A stretch of 64,000 nt of DNA from Apiotrichum sp. Y4204 (Eukaryota > Basidiomycota > Tremellomycetes > Trichosporonales > Trichosporonaceae): assembly GCA_025531455.1 (NCBI GenBank), contig JAMYHL010000034.1, positions 124,001-188,000 on the forward strand. The letters are read 5' to 3'. The notes beneath the pieces were generated by a model that ran no database searches, was not told the DNA's origin, and saw only the letters and a list, made by a program, of their open reading frames with translations. The position numbers were made by a program, and so were the translations under genes. This document shows positions 22,889 through 34,553 of this stretch, piece by piece (within the stretch, counting starts at the first letter, position 1; every line of letters starts with the position of its first letter).

Positions 22889-25023
22889 CTAGACCTCCCC
22901 TCTGCTCCGTACCGAGGCCAATGATCGGACACGGTCAAGGCTCTGCCGCTCGAGACTGCGGCGATAGTTGTCGAGGTGCGCGAGGTCCGTGCTCATCGAC
23001 TCTAGGTGCTCCACCTCGACCTCGGACTCTTTGCCCTTCTCGACATCCTCTGAACCGGCATTCTCCTCCGCGAGGCCGGTGAAGCCCGCGGGGAGGTGGC
23101 CGTGCACGAGCGAGCGCGCAAGGTCGTCCGCCTCTCTCCCCGGCTTGGTCAGTCGCCGGATGCGGCGGCCGTACAGCTTCAACAGGCTGGCGTCAGTCTG
23201 AGTCATTGTGGGACCTGAACTCACATGGGGACAGGGAGGAATACAAGACCGAGGAACGCGCACAGGCACGACGCCCAGTTTGGCCCGAGTGTGCGATACA
23301 TGTCGACCGTGAAGAGGGGGAACACTGGTGTGAGCTCTTTTGCTTTGAAACTTTAGTACTCACCGACGCCGAGGACGGAGCGGAGGACTGTACCCCCGGC
23401 GAAGACACTCGCCGCGTAGGGGAGGTAGGCGTCGACGAGGTAGTTTGACACGGCGAGGAAGAGGAGGACAATGCCCATGCCGTACGGGACGCACGCGAGG
23501 ATTGGGAGGATCCAGTGGATGTGAGCCGGGACGCAGGTCCACGCAAAGATGAACAGGCCGATCCTGGAGTTAGTAAAGACCGTAATGCACTTTCGGCCTT
23601 ACGGGACGGTGATGGCGCCGACGATGGCCGAGTTGAGGCGCTCTTCGGGCGGCAGACTCCCCATCTTCGTCAGTTTGCGCGAGTACGCCGGGTTGCCGAA
23701 ACAGATGATCCACAGGAGCGCGGCGTTGGACCCCACCGTGATCCCGATAAAGGCGAGGCTTGCCTTGCCCGGCGTCCAGTGGCGGTACTGCTGAAAGACG
23801 ATGGGAAACGACGTGAACTGCATATAGAGGATCGCAAAGACGACGGCCATGCTGGAGGGGTGAGCGGGAAAAAAGCCGCTTTACAATTCTCAACTCACTA
23901 CAGGGAGAGGAGGAACACGATCGGCTCGGTGAAGAGCAGCTTGAGAGGCACGCGGAGCTGGTACTTGAACAGCGCGGCCGTGTTGAGCGGCTTGGCGAGG
24001 TCCTGTTCTGCAACAGCGAGCTTGCCTGTCGTTTTGGAGATGGCGCGCGCACGCTGGCGGAGGATGGAAGGCGCGTACGTCTCGGGCAGCAGCACAATCT
24101 GCATCGCGGTCAGCACCGAGCCAAAGACGGTGACCACCGCCGCGACCCAGCGCCAGTTGCTCGCCTGCGAGAGGAAGCCGCCGACGATTGGGCCGACCGT
24201 AGGGCCGAGAAAGGGCATGGCCGCAAACACCCCCATTGCCATCCCGCGCCGGTGCGCGTCAAACATGTCTGCGATGATCCCGCTGAGTGTCAGTAGTGAG
24301 AAGGCTTTGCTTGTTTGCTGTCTGTTAGCACTCACCCAGAGTTGGTCATTGCACTGCAACCAAATGTTCCCACAAGAAAGCGCATGACGAGCAGCGTCGC
24401 AATGTTTGGCGCGAGGCACACGCCGACGTTGAACGCGCAAAAGGGCACAAACGTCGCTATAAACGTCCACCGGCGGCCAAACACCTCGGAGCACGGCGCC
24501 CAGATAAACGGGCCGACAACAAAGCCGAGCACGTATATCCCCGTGACTGCCGTCAGAGCCGTCAGAGCCGTCAGAGTCGTCAGAGCCGACCCACTCATAA
24601 TGTACGTCATGTTGTGCTCGCCTGGGAAATCGTGCCGGAGCGAGTTGACCGCCGCGCTCAGCATCGAGCTCCCCATGCTCACTGCCAGTGTCCCCGTCGC
24701 AACTGCCATCAGCCCCGCCTCGCCAATCTCTCACCCATCATCGTATTCGCCCACTTGTACACCTCGGGGAAGAAGAGAGGGTTTTCTGGATCCTCACCGG
24801 CCGGCAGCCAGGTGACCACCAGCGGGTCCCCGTCGGCCCCGCTGCCCTTGTACGGGTAGGCCAGGATGTGCGCAAACGGCGTGCGGTGTACTCGCCACGG
24901 CCGCCATCGGTCTCTGTTAGTTGAGTCGGCTGTACCCTCATCCAAGCCCATGGCGGTATCTGCGCGACTTGTCGCGTCGTCCAGGTCGCTTGAGACGGGC
25001 CGTTCTGGATCTGTGCTTGACAT
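22889..25023 (-). CDS. MFS drug:H+ antiporter, DHA1 type
   Basis: About seven exons, near 570-590 aa. The N-terminal cytosolic part (MSSTDPERPVSSDLDD...) ends in the DHA1-typical PFFPEVYKWANT-like segment (here NPLFFPEVYKWANTMM). A 32-nt intron (GTGAGA...CTGATGGCAG) follows, then helix 1. GRRWTFIATFVPFCAFNVGVCLAPN is the loop 2-3 motif A region, RFLVGTFG is the helix-4 motif, and PFLGPTVGPIVGGFLSQASNWRW is antiporter motif C with the conserved WRW. The C-terminal tail is acidic then basic and cytosolic. The role would be proton-coupled efflux of drugs, polyamines or a pathway product at the plasma membrane. It lies tail-to-tail with the repeat-rich membrane protein and divergent from nothing close. 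A Thr-Ala-Leu repeat sits between helices 1 and 2. Confidence 0.85.
24545..24593. repeat. 9-bp tandem repeat within the MFS gene
   Basis: About five copies of gtcagagcc (plus strand) encode LTALTALTAV just before helix 2 of the transporter. The expansion keeps the frame and lengthens a loop or helix start that is normally fixed in this family. Confidence 0.85.
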
Positions 25024-25565
25024 GAGAGAGCGATGATTAGACAGATATGGGCACATGCATCAGCGGTCACCACTTCATATCGTACCAAAAGATGACATGC
25101 ACTCCAGTTCCAGCTCCGACACTGTAATGCGGCGGATAGTGGGGGGAGGGGCTGGCGCCGTGTGATGCGAGTCAAGTTGCACGCCGCACATCTCCACCGG
25201 ACACATCCGACACGGCGGCCGGGACAAGCGCGATACGCGCTCATGTTACCGCGCGGTCCAGTTGGGCTGGCTGGTTAATGACTGGGATACGTTAAAAAGA
25301 GTTGTTTGCCGTATAGCTGGAACTGCAATGCACGCTCGTGATGCTGAGTTGGAGATGACAGCCAGTGGATGGGAAGCAGTGAATGACCAAAAGGTTTCGC
25401 AGTGGTTGGCACATCAAGACCCGACACTCAAGCCCACATCCACGCCTGCATCGTATGTATCCCTCCACAACGCAACGTAGTTTCACAACAGACATGACTC
25501 TTCATAACACTGCTTCACGGATGCAAGGCGCTTGACCAAGTCCTACTCTCTATAACTATCTCCTC
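25024..25565. other. Intergenic region
   Basis: Promoter side of the MFS gene and 3' side of the acyl-CoA dehydrogenase gene. No gene or clear TATA box seen. Confidence 0.4.
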
Positions 25566-27537
25566 TCAGAGCTTGGCCTGTGGGGTCGACTGCGGGTCGG
25601 CCTCAAAAGCAATCCGGTTGTCCCAGTCCGCGATCTGCTGCCATGTCTGGACGGACGGCTTGGCCCCAGCGTACTGCGCAAACGCCATGACCGCAAAGCG
25701 GCGCGCACACTCGACAGCAACTTCGTCCTCGTCCCGCTCTGCGTCGACGATCAGCAGCGTCGCGGCAATGATATCGCCGAGGAGCTTGACAACTCCGCGC
25801 GCCTGGGGCATGAGCGCATCCTTGTCTGCCGGAAGCGCGAGGAATGCTTCCCATCCAGCAGCCACGAGCTTGCGCTCCACCGGCAGCGCGACACCCCCAG
25901 TCAGGCTGCTGCCGCTGAACGCCATGTCGCCCAGGGCCGTGCGGAGCCAGCGCTCAATCGCCTCGATGACGGCCGGGCCGTCGCGCCCGCGCACGACCTT
26001 GACTGTGTCCGTTGACAGGATATCCGTCGTGCCCTCCCAGATTGCAAAGACGTTTGCGTCGCGGTACAGCCTTGCGACGTTGATTTCGGGCGTCTCGTTG
26101 TTCTCGAGGTATCCAATACCGCCGAGCGCCTCCATGCACTCTTGCAGGCCCGCGATGGTGTGCTTGGTGGTGTACGCCTTTGAGAGGGAAGTAAGCACGC
26201 GGACGATGAGCTTGACATCGGCAATATCGGTCGGGACGAGCGGCGCAACGCACTGCCCCGTGTTCTCGGCGCCGAACAGCGCGGACAGGAAGCCTACGAG
26301 GAACACGTCCGCGCGGTACTGGAGCGTATTCGCCGCGATCGTACGGAGAAACAGCGGGATGTGCCGCAGGTAGTTGTTTGGCGCCTTGCGTGATGGAAAG
26401 GCGCGGACGCGGGCGAATGCGCGGGCAATGGACAGGCCGCGGCCAAAGTAGCCGATTGCACGGGCTGAGATCAGTACAGTACTCTGCTTTCCTGCTCGTT
26501 TGCTACGACTTACCGGAATTGTGGAAGCGCGAGTTGTTGAGCACGGTAGAGATGACATTGACGCCCTTGCCCTCCTCTCCGACGAGCCAGGCGCGCATAC
26601 CGGCGATCTCGAGCTCGGCGGTGGGGAGCGCGTGGGTGCCGAGTTTGTTCTTGAGGCGCTGGATGCGGATGCCGTTCATTACCACGGATCCGTCCGCGAG
26701 GCGCCGGCGAGTCGGCGCAAAGAAGCAGGACAGTCCCTTGGGCGTGTACGCGAGAACAAGGGAGCAGCCGCAGTCGGTCGCGGACGAGAAAAACTTGAAG
26801 CCCGTGACGCTCCATGGGCCGAGGGAGAGGCCGTCGATGTCCGTCCCGAGCTCGGGCGCGGGGCCGAGATACTCGGCAACCGTCTCCGTACCGCGCACGT
26901 CTGACCCGCCCTTGCGTTCCGTCATCCACTGGCCCGAGGTCCAAGCACCCCGCGGGTCCGTGTTGAGGAGGTGGCCAAGGGCAGACTGCATGACCTTGGT
27001 ACGGACGGCGTGCATCTCTTGCGGGATATCACGCGGTTTTTCCGTCTTGTTCCGCTCGAGCTCCTTCATGAGAACATATACCGCACCGTCCTGCATGCCC
27101 GAGGGGCAGACGACCATGGCGGAAGACGGCGCAAAAAGGTGGACCTTGAGGGCCTGGACGATGCGCGCCTCGGCACCGAGCGCGCTATCGTACCCGCCAG
27201 CCACCACCGCGTGGGAGATGCCAAAGTCCTGCAGGTACTTCCACCCGGCAGAGGTGACGAGGGCGTTTGCGTCCTGTGGCGCGCCAAAGGCGGTGAAGCC
27301 GTCGCCGTTCACGTACGGTGGGTGGCGCTCGGCATCGACAATGTTGCGGAACACCTCTGGGGAGAGGACGGCGCCCGCGAACTCGGTCAGTCCGGCGGTC
27401 TGGGCAGCATACGTGCGCTGCGAGAGGAAGAGGGCCGCCATGCGCTGAAGCGCGCGGTCCTCCTCCCACTGATTCAGCACGTCCGGTCGCGGCTGGAAGA
27501 AGCCCTGCGTGCTCGAGGCGGGGATAATGTTGGCCAT
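25566..27537 (-). CDS. Acyl-CoA dehydrogenase, AidB-like, with peroxisomal targeting end AKL
   Basis: Two exons separated by a 49-nt intron (GTAAGT...CTCAG near 26,465-26,515, reads RFHNS-ARAIGYF), 640 aa. The middle has MTERKGGSDVRGTETVA (the AidB/acyl-CoA-dehydrogenase FAD-binding signature), GWSVTGFKFF-like SVTGFKFFSSATDC, and RIQRLKNKLGTHALPTAELE. The C-terminal four-helix part has ECMEALGGIGYLE and FAIWEGTTDILSTD with the Glu of the AidB type. The last three residues, AKL, form a canonical PTS1. It would oxidise an acyl- or aryl-acyl-CoA with FAD inside peroxisomes. AidB relatives in bacteria are linked to alkylation stress, but fungal homologues usually lack that evidence. The substrate is unknown. 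Confidence 0.88.
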
Positions 27538-28560
27538 GATGAGATGCCCAGGGTGTTGGGGTGGGAAGTTGGGAGTTTTGTCGTGGCAACCGGGCGACGC
27601 CGCAACTATATGCCTATCTGGACCGGATGTAGCGTCCGCAGTACAATCACAAGGACGTTACAACCGGCGTCCTGTGAGTGGCCGATAGTGTTCATGGGTG
27701 TGGGACATGTTTTGTTGTCGTCTCGGCCGCGGTCAATGTGTTTCGTGTAGCCCACCTTCCAAAACCGAAAGCCGCAAAGTGGGTGTAAATGTGGAGATCG
27801 ATCAATCGAGACGGCCAACTCCGTCCTGCATCCTGGAGTTGCACGGCATGTACAACTCTCGACATGCACATGCCGCGCTATGCTCTGAAGTCAAATGCCA
27901 TAGAGGTCAAGTGAAGATGGCGATGAGCTGCTTTCCGAGACGAGGACAAAAGTGGGCCCGGGGTGAGCCCTTTCCCATTGATATCTTACAACAGATGGTA
28001 CTGTGGTTAGGACATCACTAGATAAGTTTGTGGATTTGAATCGGGGCGTCGTTCTGGATCGCCGTTCTGCTACCTCCTTCAGAACATTTGGAATTTGGAA
28101 CGTTTTGAAGAACAAGTGATGTTGTGAGCATCGACAGTCGACCTCCTGTTCAAAACATCTGCATTCATCCTTGTCTCTAGATCTTCAAGTTGTCCACGCG
28201 ATGTTGCATGTCGTCCTTATCAACCCCAACCTCGCCACCCACCGGACCGGGCGCCGGGCTCTTCCGATGGTTGCCGATGTGAGTGGTGATTGGCCATGGT
28301 GGACCGATTCGACCGATGTTGTCATTCCTCATCATAGCGGATATATGGCATTCCACAACTGTCGAGTCGGAAGACGAAAGCCAAGAAAGTGAGACATCTG
28401 CTAGCGCTCAAGTGGTCGCGCCTACGAGTAACTAGTAGCCTCAATGGTTGTCTTCTCACTCTTTCTCTCGCAGGTCTCTGGTACTGACGACAACGATTCC
28501 CGTGACGCCCACATCAGCTTGATCCACGGTGCTCAATCCACCATCTAATCACTTGCGACA
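27538..28560. other. Divergent intergenic region
   Basis: About 1 kb between the acyl-CoA dehydrogenase (-) and the PLP enzyme (+), so it probably holds both promoters. A pyrimidine-rich stretch (tctcactctttctctcgcag, 28455-28474) precedes the PLP gene. No gene seen. Confidence 0.5.
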
Positions 28561-29788
28561 ATGACGAACCCGATCCCAAACTTTGACAAGCTCGGCCTGG
28601 CATCGCGCATGATCCATGCGGACGACTATGTCTCCGCACACAAGGCGATCGCGCCGCCGATGCACGTCAGCACGACGTTCCGGTACAACCGTGACCCGGA
28701 CAAGCTCAAGCAGTGGGAGAACCTGGATGCAAGTCAAGTGTAATGGTCCAGATATTGACGCGCAGGAAAATGCCCCGACCGATTCGCACATCTACTCGCG
28801 CGACTCGGCGCCGAACAGCACTCGTTTGGAAACGGTGCTCGGCGCACTCTTTGAGGCCGAGACGCTCACTTATGCGTCTGGACTTGCGGCTTTCCACGCT
28901 CTCATCATCCACGCCAATCCGAAGCGCATTGCCATCGGCGACGGATACCACGGCGTGCACGGCATCATCAAGGTGATGAACCGTCTCACGGGACTGCAGC
29001 AGCTCGACCTCGACTGCGCTGTGGAGGACCTGGGCCCCGGAGACGTGATCCACGTTGAGACGCCGCTCAATCCGACTGGAGAGGCGCGCGATCTGGCGTT
29101 CTATGCGGAGAAGGCACGTAAGGCGGGCGCGATCCTCTCGGTGGACGCAACGTTTGCCCCGCCGCCCCTGCTCGACCCGTTCAAATGGGGCGCCGACATT
29201 GTCATGCACTCGGGGACAAAGTATCTCGGCGGTCACTCGGACATGCTCTGCGGCGTGCTCGTCATCAACCCCAAGCACAAGACATGGTACAAGGAGCTCA
29301 AGGATGACCGTCTCGTGATTGGCTCCGTGATGGGCACGCACGAGGGTTGGCTCGGCCTGCGCTCGTTGCGCACACTCTCCCTCCGCGTCAACCGCCAGAG
29401 CGCCACGACTACCGCTCTTGTGCAGTGGCTCGAAGAGGAACGCCAGAAGCCCAACTCACCCGTTGCGGCGGTGATCGACCGGATCCAGCACGCGAGCCTG
29501 CAGCCCGAGGCAAAGGAGGAGGGCAGCTGGCTGCGGCAGCAGATGCCGAACGGGTACGGGTCGGTGTTCTCAATGTGGACGCGGGACCCCGAGCACGCGC
29601 GCCGCCTCCCATCCAAGTTGTTCCTATTCAACCACGGCACGTCGCTCGGCGGCGTCGAGTCGCTCATCGAGTGGCGCGCGATGACGGACGTCGAGCTCGA
29701 CAAACGCGTGCTTCGCTTCAGTATCGGTGTTGAGGATCTCGAGGACCTCAAGGCCGATCTCCTTGAGGGATTCAGGCAGCTGCAGTAG
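28561..29788 (+). CDS. Cys/Met-metabolism PLP-dependent enzyme (cystathionine gamma-synthase/lyase-like)
   Basis: Two exons, 28561-28728 and 28766-29788, joined by a 37-nt GC-AG intron (donor GCAAGT), giving 396 aa. The N-terminal part has APPMHVSTTFRYN. Exon 2 starts ENAPTDSHIYSRDSAPNSTRLE, the family's conserved YSR...N-T segment that binds PLP phosphate across the dimer. Further motifs are ETLTYASGLAAFHAL, HVETPLNPTGE and HSGTKYLGGHSD, whose Lys forms the Schiff base. Near the end come SLGGVESLIEW and LRFSIGVEDLEDLKADL, typical of the whole family. The reaction could be gamma-replacement or gamma-elimination on a homoserine or cystathionine-type substrate. Fungal members with this shorter N-terminus are often uncharacterised. 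It sits between two genes with peroxisomal signals, but its own end (RQLQ) is not PTS1. Confidence 0.88.
28729..28765 (+). other. GC-AG intron, 37 nt
   Basis: The donor is GCAAGT after GAT and the acceptor is gcgcag before GAA, with ttgac as a likely branch site. It is the only choice that restores the family reading (ENLD-ENAPTDSHIYSR) with a normal size for this genome. Confidence 0.65.
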
Positions 29789-30257
29789 ATTGTGCATGGG
29801 GGAGATAGTGTACATAGAGCGGAATGAATGCCGTGCGCGGGTCCTCAGACTTTTCATCTCCGTCATTTGCTGACCACCGCGTGCATCCCCAAACCCGCGG
29901 CCGAGAGACCGAAGATAAAGACGACGACAATATACGTACTTTGCATATCTACATCAATGTTCCCGATGCGGAGCTCTCTGTGAACGGATATCAGACGCGT
30001 GGAAGTTGACGACACTGGGGTGGGCAGGCCCCAGAGTGGGCTCAGTGGGGATTGTTTCTCGGATGAGGCCGACCATGACCACTCGCGAAAAGCGAAAGCC
30101 GCAAAGGATATAGCAAGATTGTGTTGCAATGTCCGCTATATGCGGTGGAGATTGCGATAGCCTGATGAGCTGGCAAGATGATTTATATGCGCGCGACAAG
30201 CGTGTACTGTACTTCCACTTGCACTTCTCAACCACCAAGTCCCCAAAGATTACAGCC
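29789..30257. other. Intergenic region
   Basis: 3' end of the PLP gene and promoter of the acyl-CoA synthetase gene, both on the plus strand. The ATG at 30258 follows tacagcc. No other feature seen. Confidence 0.4.
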
Positions 30258-32278
30258 ATGGCCAGGAAGCCTACGCTCGCAGAGTGTACGTCCATTCGGG
30301 GGCCCACTGACGCCAGGCGACGCCCTGCTCACGCAACCGGGAACGACGTTTGAGATTGAGGAGATTGAACTCGACGGCCGGCTGCAGAAAGTGTGGAAGC
30401 ACGTAGGTGACCGGTCCACTTGTCTGGGGCTGACATCAGACATCCCCCGACTTCCGCACGTTCCTCACGCAAAAGTTTGCCAGGTTCGCGGGTCGTATTC
30501 TCGTGTCCTCGCCTGCGCCGGAGCCCGCGCCTTTGGAGGCCCGCGAACGCTTGACGTACGCAGAGGTCTACCGCCGGGCGGTGTCCCTCGCGGGGTGGCT
30601 CCGCGAGAAGGGTGCCCGATGCGGAACGCGCGTGGGCATAGGCGCGGGGAACTGCTCTGGGTGAGTTGGGGCCAGGGCGGCGATGCTGATGCTGCAGATG
30701 GGTGGTTTCCTTTGTCGCGGTTCATCTCCTTGGCGCTGTGCCGGTTATTCTGAACGCGACTCTGCAGCCCGAGATGCAGATTCACTGTCTAGAGATTACG
30801 CAGCCAAAGATCCTCCTCGTCGATACCCGGCGCGCGGTGGCGCTCGCCCCGTTCGCCCGGGAGCTGCGACAGAAGGGCATCACCGAGATCTACTGCTGGT
30901 CCGGGCTGGCGCACCTTTCTCCAAGCGAGCGCGTGGGTATCAAAGAGATTGGGCATATCGACCCCAGTCCCCAAGCCGTCCGCGATGTCGAGCTCGGAAC
31001 TGGAACTGAGGCTCTTACGCCCGACAGCGACAGCATGATCATGTTCACGTCGGGGACGACGTCGCAGCCCAAGGCTGTGCGCCTGACGCAGCGCGGATCA
31101 CTGAGCCACATGCGGAGCACGACGATTCCCGGCTGCCGCGCTGCGCTGCGGCAGGGCGCGGACCTGGCGACCGCACTCTCGCGGTTCGACCCGCCGCCGA
31201 CCCAGCAGTCGTACCTTGTCGCCGTCCCCCTCTTCCACGTCACCGGCTGCCTATCGTGGCTTGTCCGCGCGCTGAATCTCGGCTCCAAAGTCGTCTTCAT
31301 GCGCCGCTGGAACGTCCGCGACGCGATCGAGTTGATCAAGGAAGAGACAGTGAACGTTATCGGCGGCGTGCCCGCTATCGTTACGTCTATCCTGCAGTCG
31401 CCCCATCTCCCGCCCGACCACCCGATCACAAACGTGTCGTTTGGAGGTGCGCCGCCGCCCCGTGGGCTGGCGAAACAGGTGGTCGAGCATTGGCCCAAGG
31501 CCAGCGTAGTTAACGGCTACGGGATGACAGAGACAAATGGTATCGTAACCAGTCTTGTCGGACAGGACTATATCGAGAACGTACGTGAGACTGTAGGCCG
31601 TCGCTGACCAAAGCCTGCGTGCGTCGGACGCCCCTCGCCTATTGTGGAAGTTCGGATCATCGACCCGGAAACGAAGGAGGAGCTACCCGCGGGCCAGACG
31701 GGACTGCTGGTGTGCAGGGGAAGCATGGTGATGCGCGAATATGTCGGCAACCCCCAAGCAACGGCGGAGGCGATCGGCGCGGACGGGTGGTTTGACACCG
31801 GCGACCTCGCGATGATGGATGAGCACGGGTGGATCTTTATCCAGGACCGGGCAAAGGATATGATTATCCGTGGCGGCGAGAACGTGAGTTTTCGGGGTGA
31901 CCGGCGTATGGTGGCTCGAGCTGATCAAAGATCGCATCGGCTGAGGTCGAGCACGCCATCTGCTTGGACGAGCGCATCGCGCATGCGGCTGCGGTCCCCG
32001 TTCCCGATGAGATCATGGGCGAGCGCGTCGGTGTGGCCGTCACGCTTGCACCCGGCAAGTCGGCGACACCGCAATCGATTATCGCGGCTGTCGAGGGCCG
32101 GCTGAGGTACGCTGCGCGCCCTGCCATTGTGGTCATTATTGAATCGATGCGTGAGTAATGATATATCAAGCGTGGCTGACCCCCAGCCCGCAACGCTTCT
32201 GGCAAGGTGCTCAAGCTGGACGTGCGCAAGATTGTGCAGAATGAATGGGCCCGGCAGCACTCCAAGGCGCGCCTCTAG
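30258..32278 (+). CDS. AMP-binding acyl-CoA synthetase/ligase with peroxisomal targeting end ARL
   Basis: About seven exons, near 590 aa. Exon 1 encodes only MARKPTLAE. Adenylation motifs appear in order: MIMFTSGTTSQPKAV (A3 phosphate loop), VPLFHVTGC (A4), NGYGMTETNG (A5), WFDTGDLAMMDEHGW (A7), QDRAKDMIIRGGEN (A8), a gap spanning an intron, then AEVEHAICLD, and PRNASGKVLKLDV with the catalytic Lys (A10). The C-terminus is SKARL, so ARL is a canonical PTS1. It would activate a carboxylic acid as its CoA thioester in peroxisomes. The final exon is joined by a clean GTGAGT...CCCCAG intron. Its stop is only about 80 bp from the stop of the converging hydrolase gene. Confidence 0.88.
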
Positions 32279-32360
32279 AACTGTAGACCTTATGCATCCA
32301 CCATGTATTCCTGTATCAAGTTTGCATCCTGTAACTTCTAGACTCTTATCATGACGCATC

Positions 32361-33881
32361 TCAGAGCTTGCCCGCTTTCTTGTCCCAGTCGCCGGACGCG
32401 AGGGTGGTGAGGAAGCGCCACATGGCCTGGGCCGCCTCGGTCGGCGTCTCCTGTACGAGGAGATGGCTGGCCTTCATGATACGCTCGTTCCTTCCGCGGG
32501 GCGCGCGGTTCGCAATCTCCTGCGCGACTTCTTCGCCCCCCATCCACGACGCGTTTCCAGCCATGAGGAAACCAGCAGGAACGGGGATCTCGAGGAGGTT
32601 GTCCCACCCGCGCTGCGGGCCAAACGGATCCGAGAAAATGGCCGCCTCGGCCCACCGCGGCGTCGCGAGCGTCACCTCACCGTCTGGCTTGGTTGGGTCG
32701 GAGGGTACCAGCCCGTGGCTCAGGAAGAGGGCGAATGTCTCGTCGTCCCACGGGCCAAACATCGGGTTACTCTTCATCGACGCTGCCTCCTTTCGCGATG
32801 GCCACTCTGAGCGGCGTTTCAGCGCACCGAGCACAATAGGGTTGAAGGTCGGGGGCATCTTGTTGCTGCCGAGGCGGGGCTGGTTCTGGAGAAGTTAATA
32901 GTGTTCATTTTAAAATGGTTGTTCCGCTACTCACCATTGGCTCGATGAGGAAGAGGGCCGAGAACGCGCTGGGCTCAAGAACGCTAGCCTGGACAAGGCC
33001 GTTCCCGCCGTACGAGTGCCCGACACCAATGATATTCTTCATCGGCTTCTTGTCCGCCCAGGCGAGCTGCCACGGCGCGGCAGCGTCGTCGGCGTAGGCG
33101 GGGAGAACGTGCTGAACAAAATTGAGGATGTCCCGCCCCCAGTCAGCCCACGCGTACAGCGGCGCGAGGTGACCCGCGTTCAGCTCCTGCGACGAACCGT
33201 GGTGCGGGTCATCGATGAACCACAGGTCATTCACAACTGGCCTCACGTCCCGGCTAAGCGGCTTTCCGGAGCCGAAGAGCGCGCCGGGCGTAGACTCCAG
33301 TGCCAGCAGACGGCGAGCGAGCGGGTGCCAGAGCTGGGATTAGCACTCACAATCAAACAGTTCATGACCAAAGCGCGGCTCATGCTTCTGCGGCTCACCT
33401 CCTTCTGAAGACCATTCGCATGCGCAAACACAAAGGTAACACCGCCAGGGACAGGCTTGTCGCGGCGCCAGCGCTCCGACGCAAGCCACTGCGGGGGCTG
33501 GGCGCTGCGCTCCGCCTCCTCAATGTCCCACTCGGTGGCAGCGTGCCGGCGGGTAAGGGACGTGTTCTTCTCCTCTTCGATGCGCGCGGCGCGCGCCTCC
33601 TTGCTCTCCTTGGCGGGTATCGGGCCGGGCGCGAACGGGTCCGAGCCGCGCGAGCACGTGCCGACGCTCTCGCGTAGCTGCTTCGGCCACGCAGCGGGCG
33701 CAGCGTGCAGTGTGCGCGTGTACCCTGCCGGCGGGGGCGGGAGGTCGGGGCGCGGCGGGTGCGGAGGGGCCGTCGCGGGCGGTGGACGCCGGAGCGCGAG
33801 GAGCGGGCGCGGTGGCACGACGGGCGATGGCGCGACGGAGGGTCGGTTCGGCGGCGGATATGTGTCAACTGGGGCGGTCAT
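32361..33881 (-). CDS. Alpha/beta hydrolase related to peroxisomal Lpx1 / AKT2-type proteins
   Basis: About four exons, near 440-460 aa. The N-terminal about 100 residues are Pro-rich (PPNRPSVAPSPVVPPRP...). The hydrolase domain starts GGVTFVFAHANGLQKE and continues LWHPLARRLLALE after a 65-nt intron with GTGAGC donor. This 'HANG..KE.W.P' segment is typical of the yeast peroxisomal lipase Lpx1 and of AK-toxin AKT2-like proteins. Further on come DDPHHGSSQELN, the nucleophile elbow GVGHSYGGNG, and a C-terminal MKASHLLVQETPTEAAQAMW with the catalytic His. The end is AGKL; GKL is a weak, non-canonical PTS1. The likely role is hydrolysis of an ester or thioester product of the neighbouring acyl-CoA enzymes (inference). 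Start at 33881 opens MTAPVD. Confidence 0.8.
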
Positions 33882-34553
33882 GTTGGAGTGAGTGGAGAAG
33901 GGAGAGAGGGTATCGCGGGGTTGATAGTTGGGGTTGATAAGTTGAGTACGTCGGCGACGGAGACCTGTTGGGGGAGGTCGGCGATGCCGGCGATGACCGT
34001 GTCGGTTGTGTTCCGGTTGCAACTCGTAGCCGGCGTTGGGTGGAGAGATGCCGGATGCCGTTGGCGTGGCTTACTAATCATCCTAATCGCAGGTTGTAAT
34101 GCCACCCAAAACGGAGTTTTTAATAAAGCTTGGGTACAACTGATTAGACCTGGGGATCTTTTAGCCGGGCCCTTGACACTTTGATGGTGACGAGTCAACA
34201 CGATTCCGCACATTAATGCGACGCATGATCTCTCTTTCCACCATCTCCAACTCCAATCTCCAACTCCACAACAACGTACTCTTATCATCACGACTTCAGA
34301 TGCCAAGAGCACCGATCCCGACGTTGACAACATGCAGTCATTTGGGAAAGCAAGATTCAGTTGTTTCGCCCTCATGTCTCGTCGAGACATGACTCAAAGC
34401 GCAGAAAGCTAACCCTGCAACCAACAAATCCTGTACCGTAAACGGTCATAAAATGACATTATCCTAAAACCCTGCAAAATGAAGTGGAAAGATTATAAAC
34501 TAACGCAAGCCTACGCTTGTCCTTTTAAGAGTCTGCTACGGGGAGGCAGATGT
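33882..34553. other. Intergenic region between two minus-strand genes
   Basis: Promoter of the hydrolase gene and 3' side of the CPL1-like gene. An A/T-richer patch lies at 34440-34520 (actaacgcaag). No gene supported. Confidence 0.45.

Noticed and set aside
28738..28765. 28-nt GT-AG intron in the PLP enzyme gene
   Set aside because: The 37-nt GC-AG choice has a consensus donor, a normal length and a better fit to the family.
33336..33352. Apparent 17-nt intron in the Lpx1-like hydrolase gene
   Set aside because: A 65-nt intron starting at an upstream GTGAGC gives the family sequence HANGLQKE-LWHPL, so the short one is a by-product.
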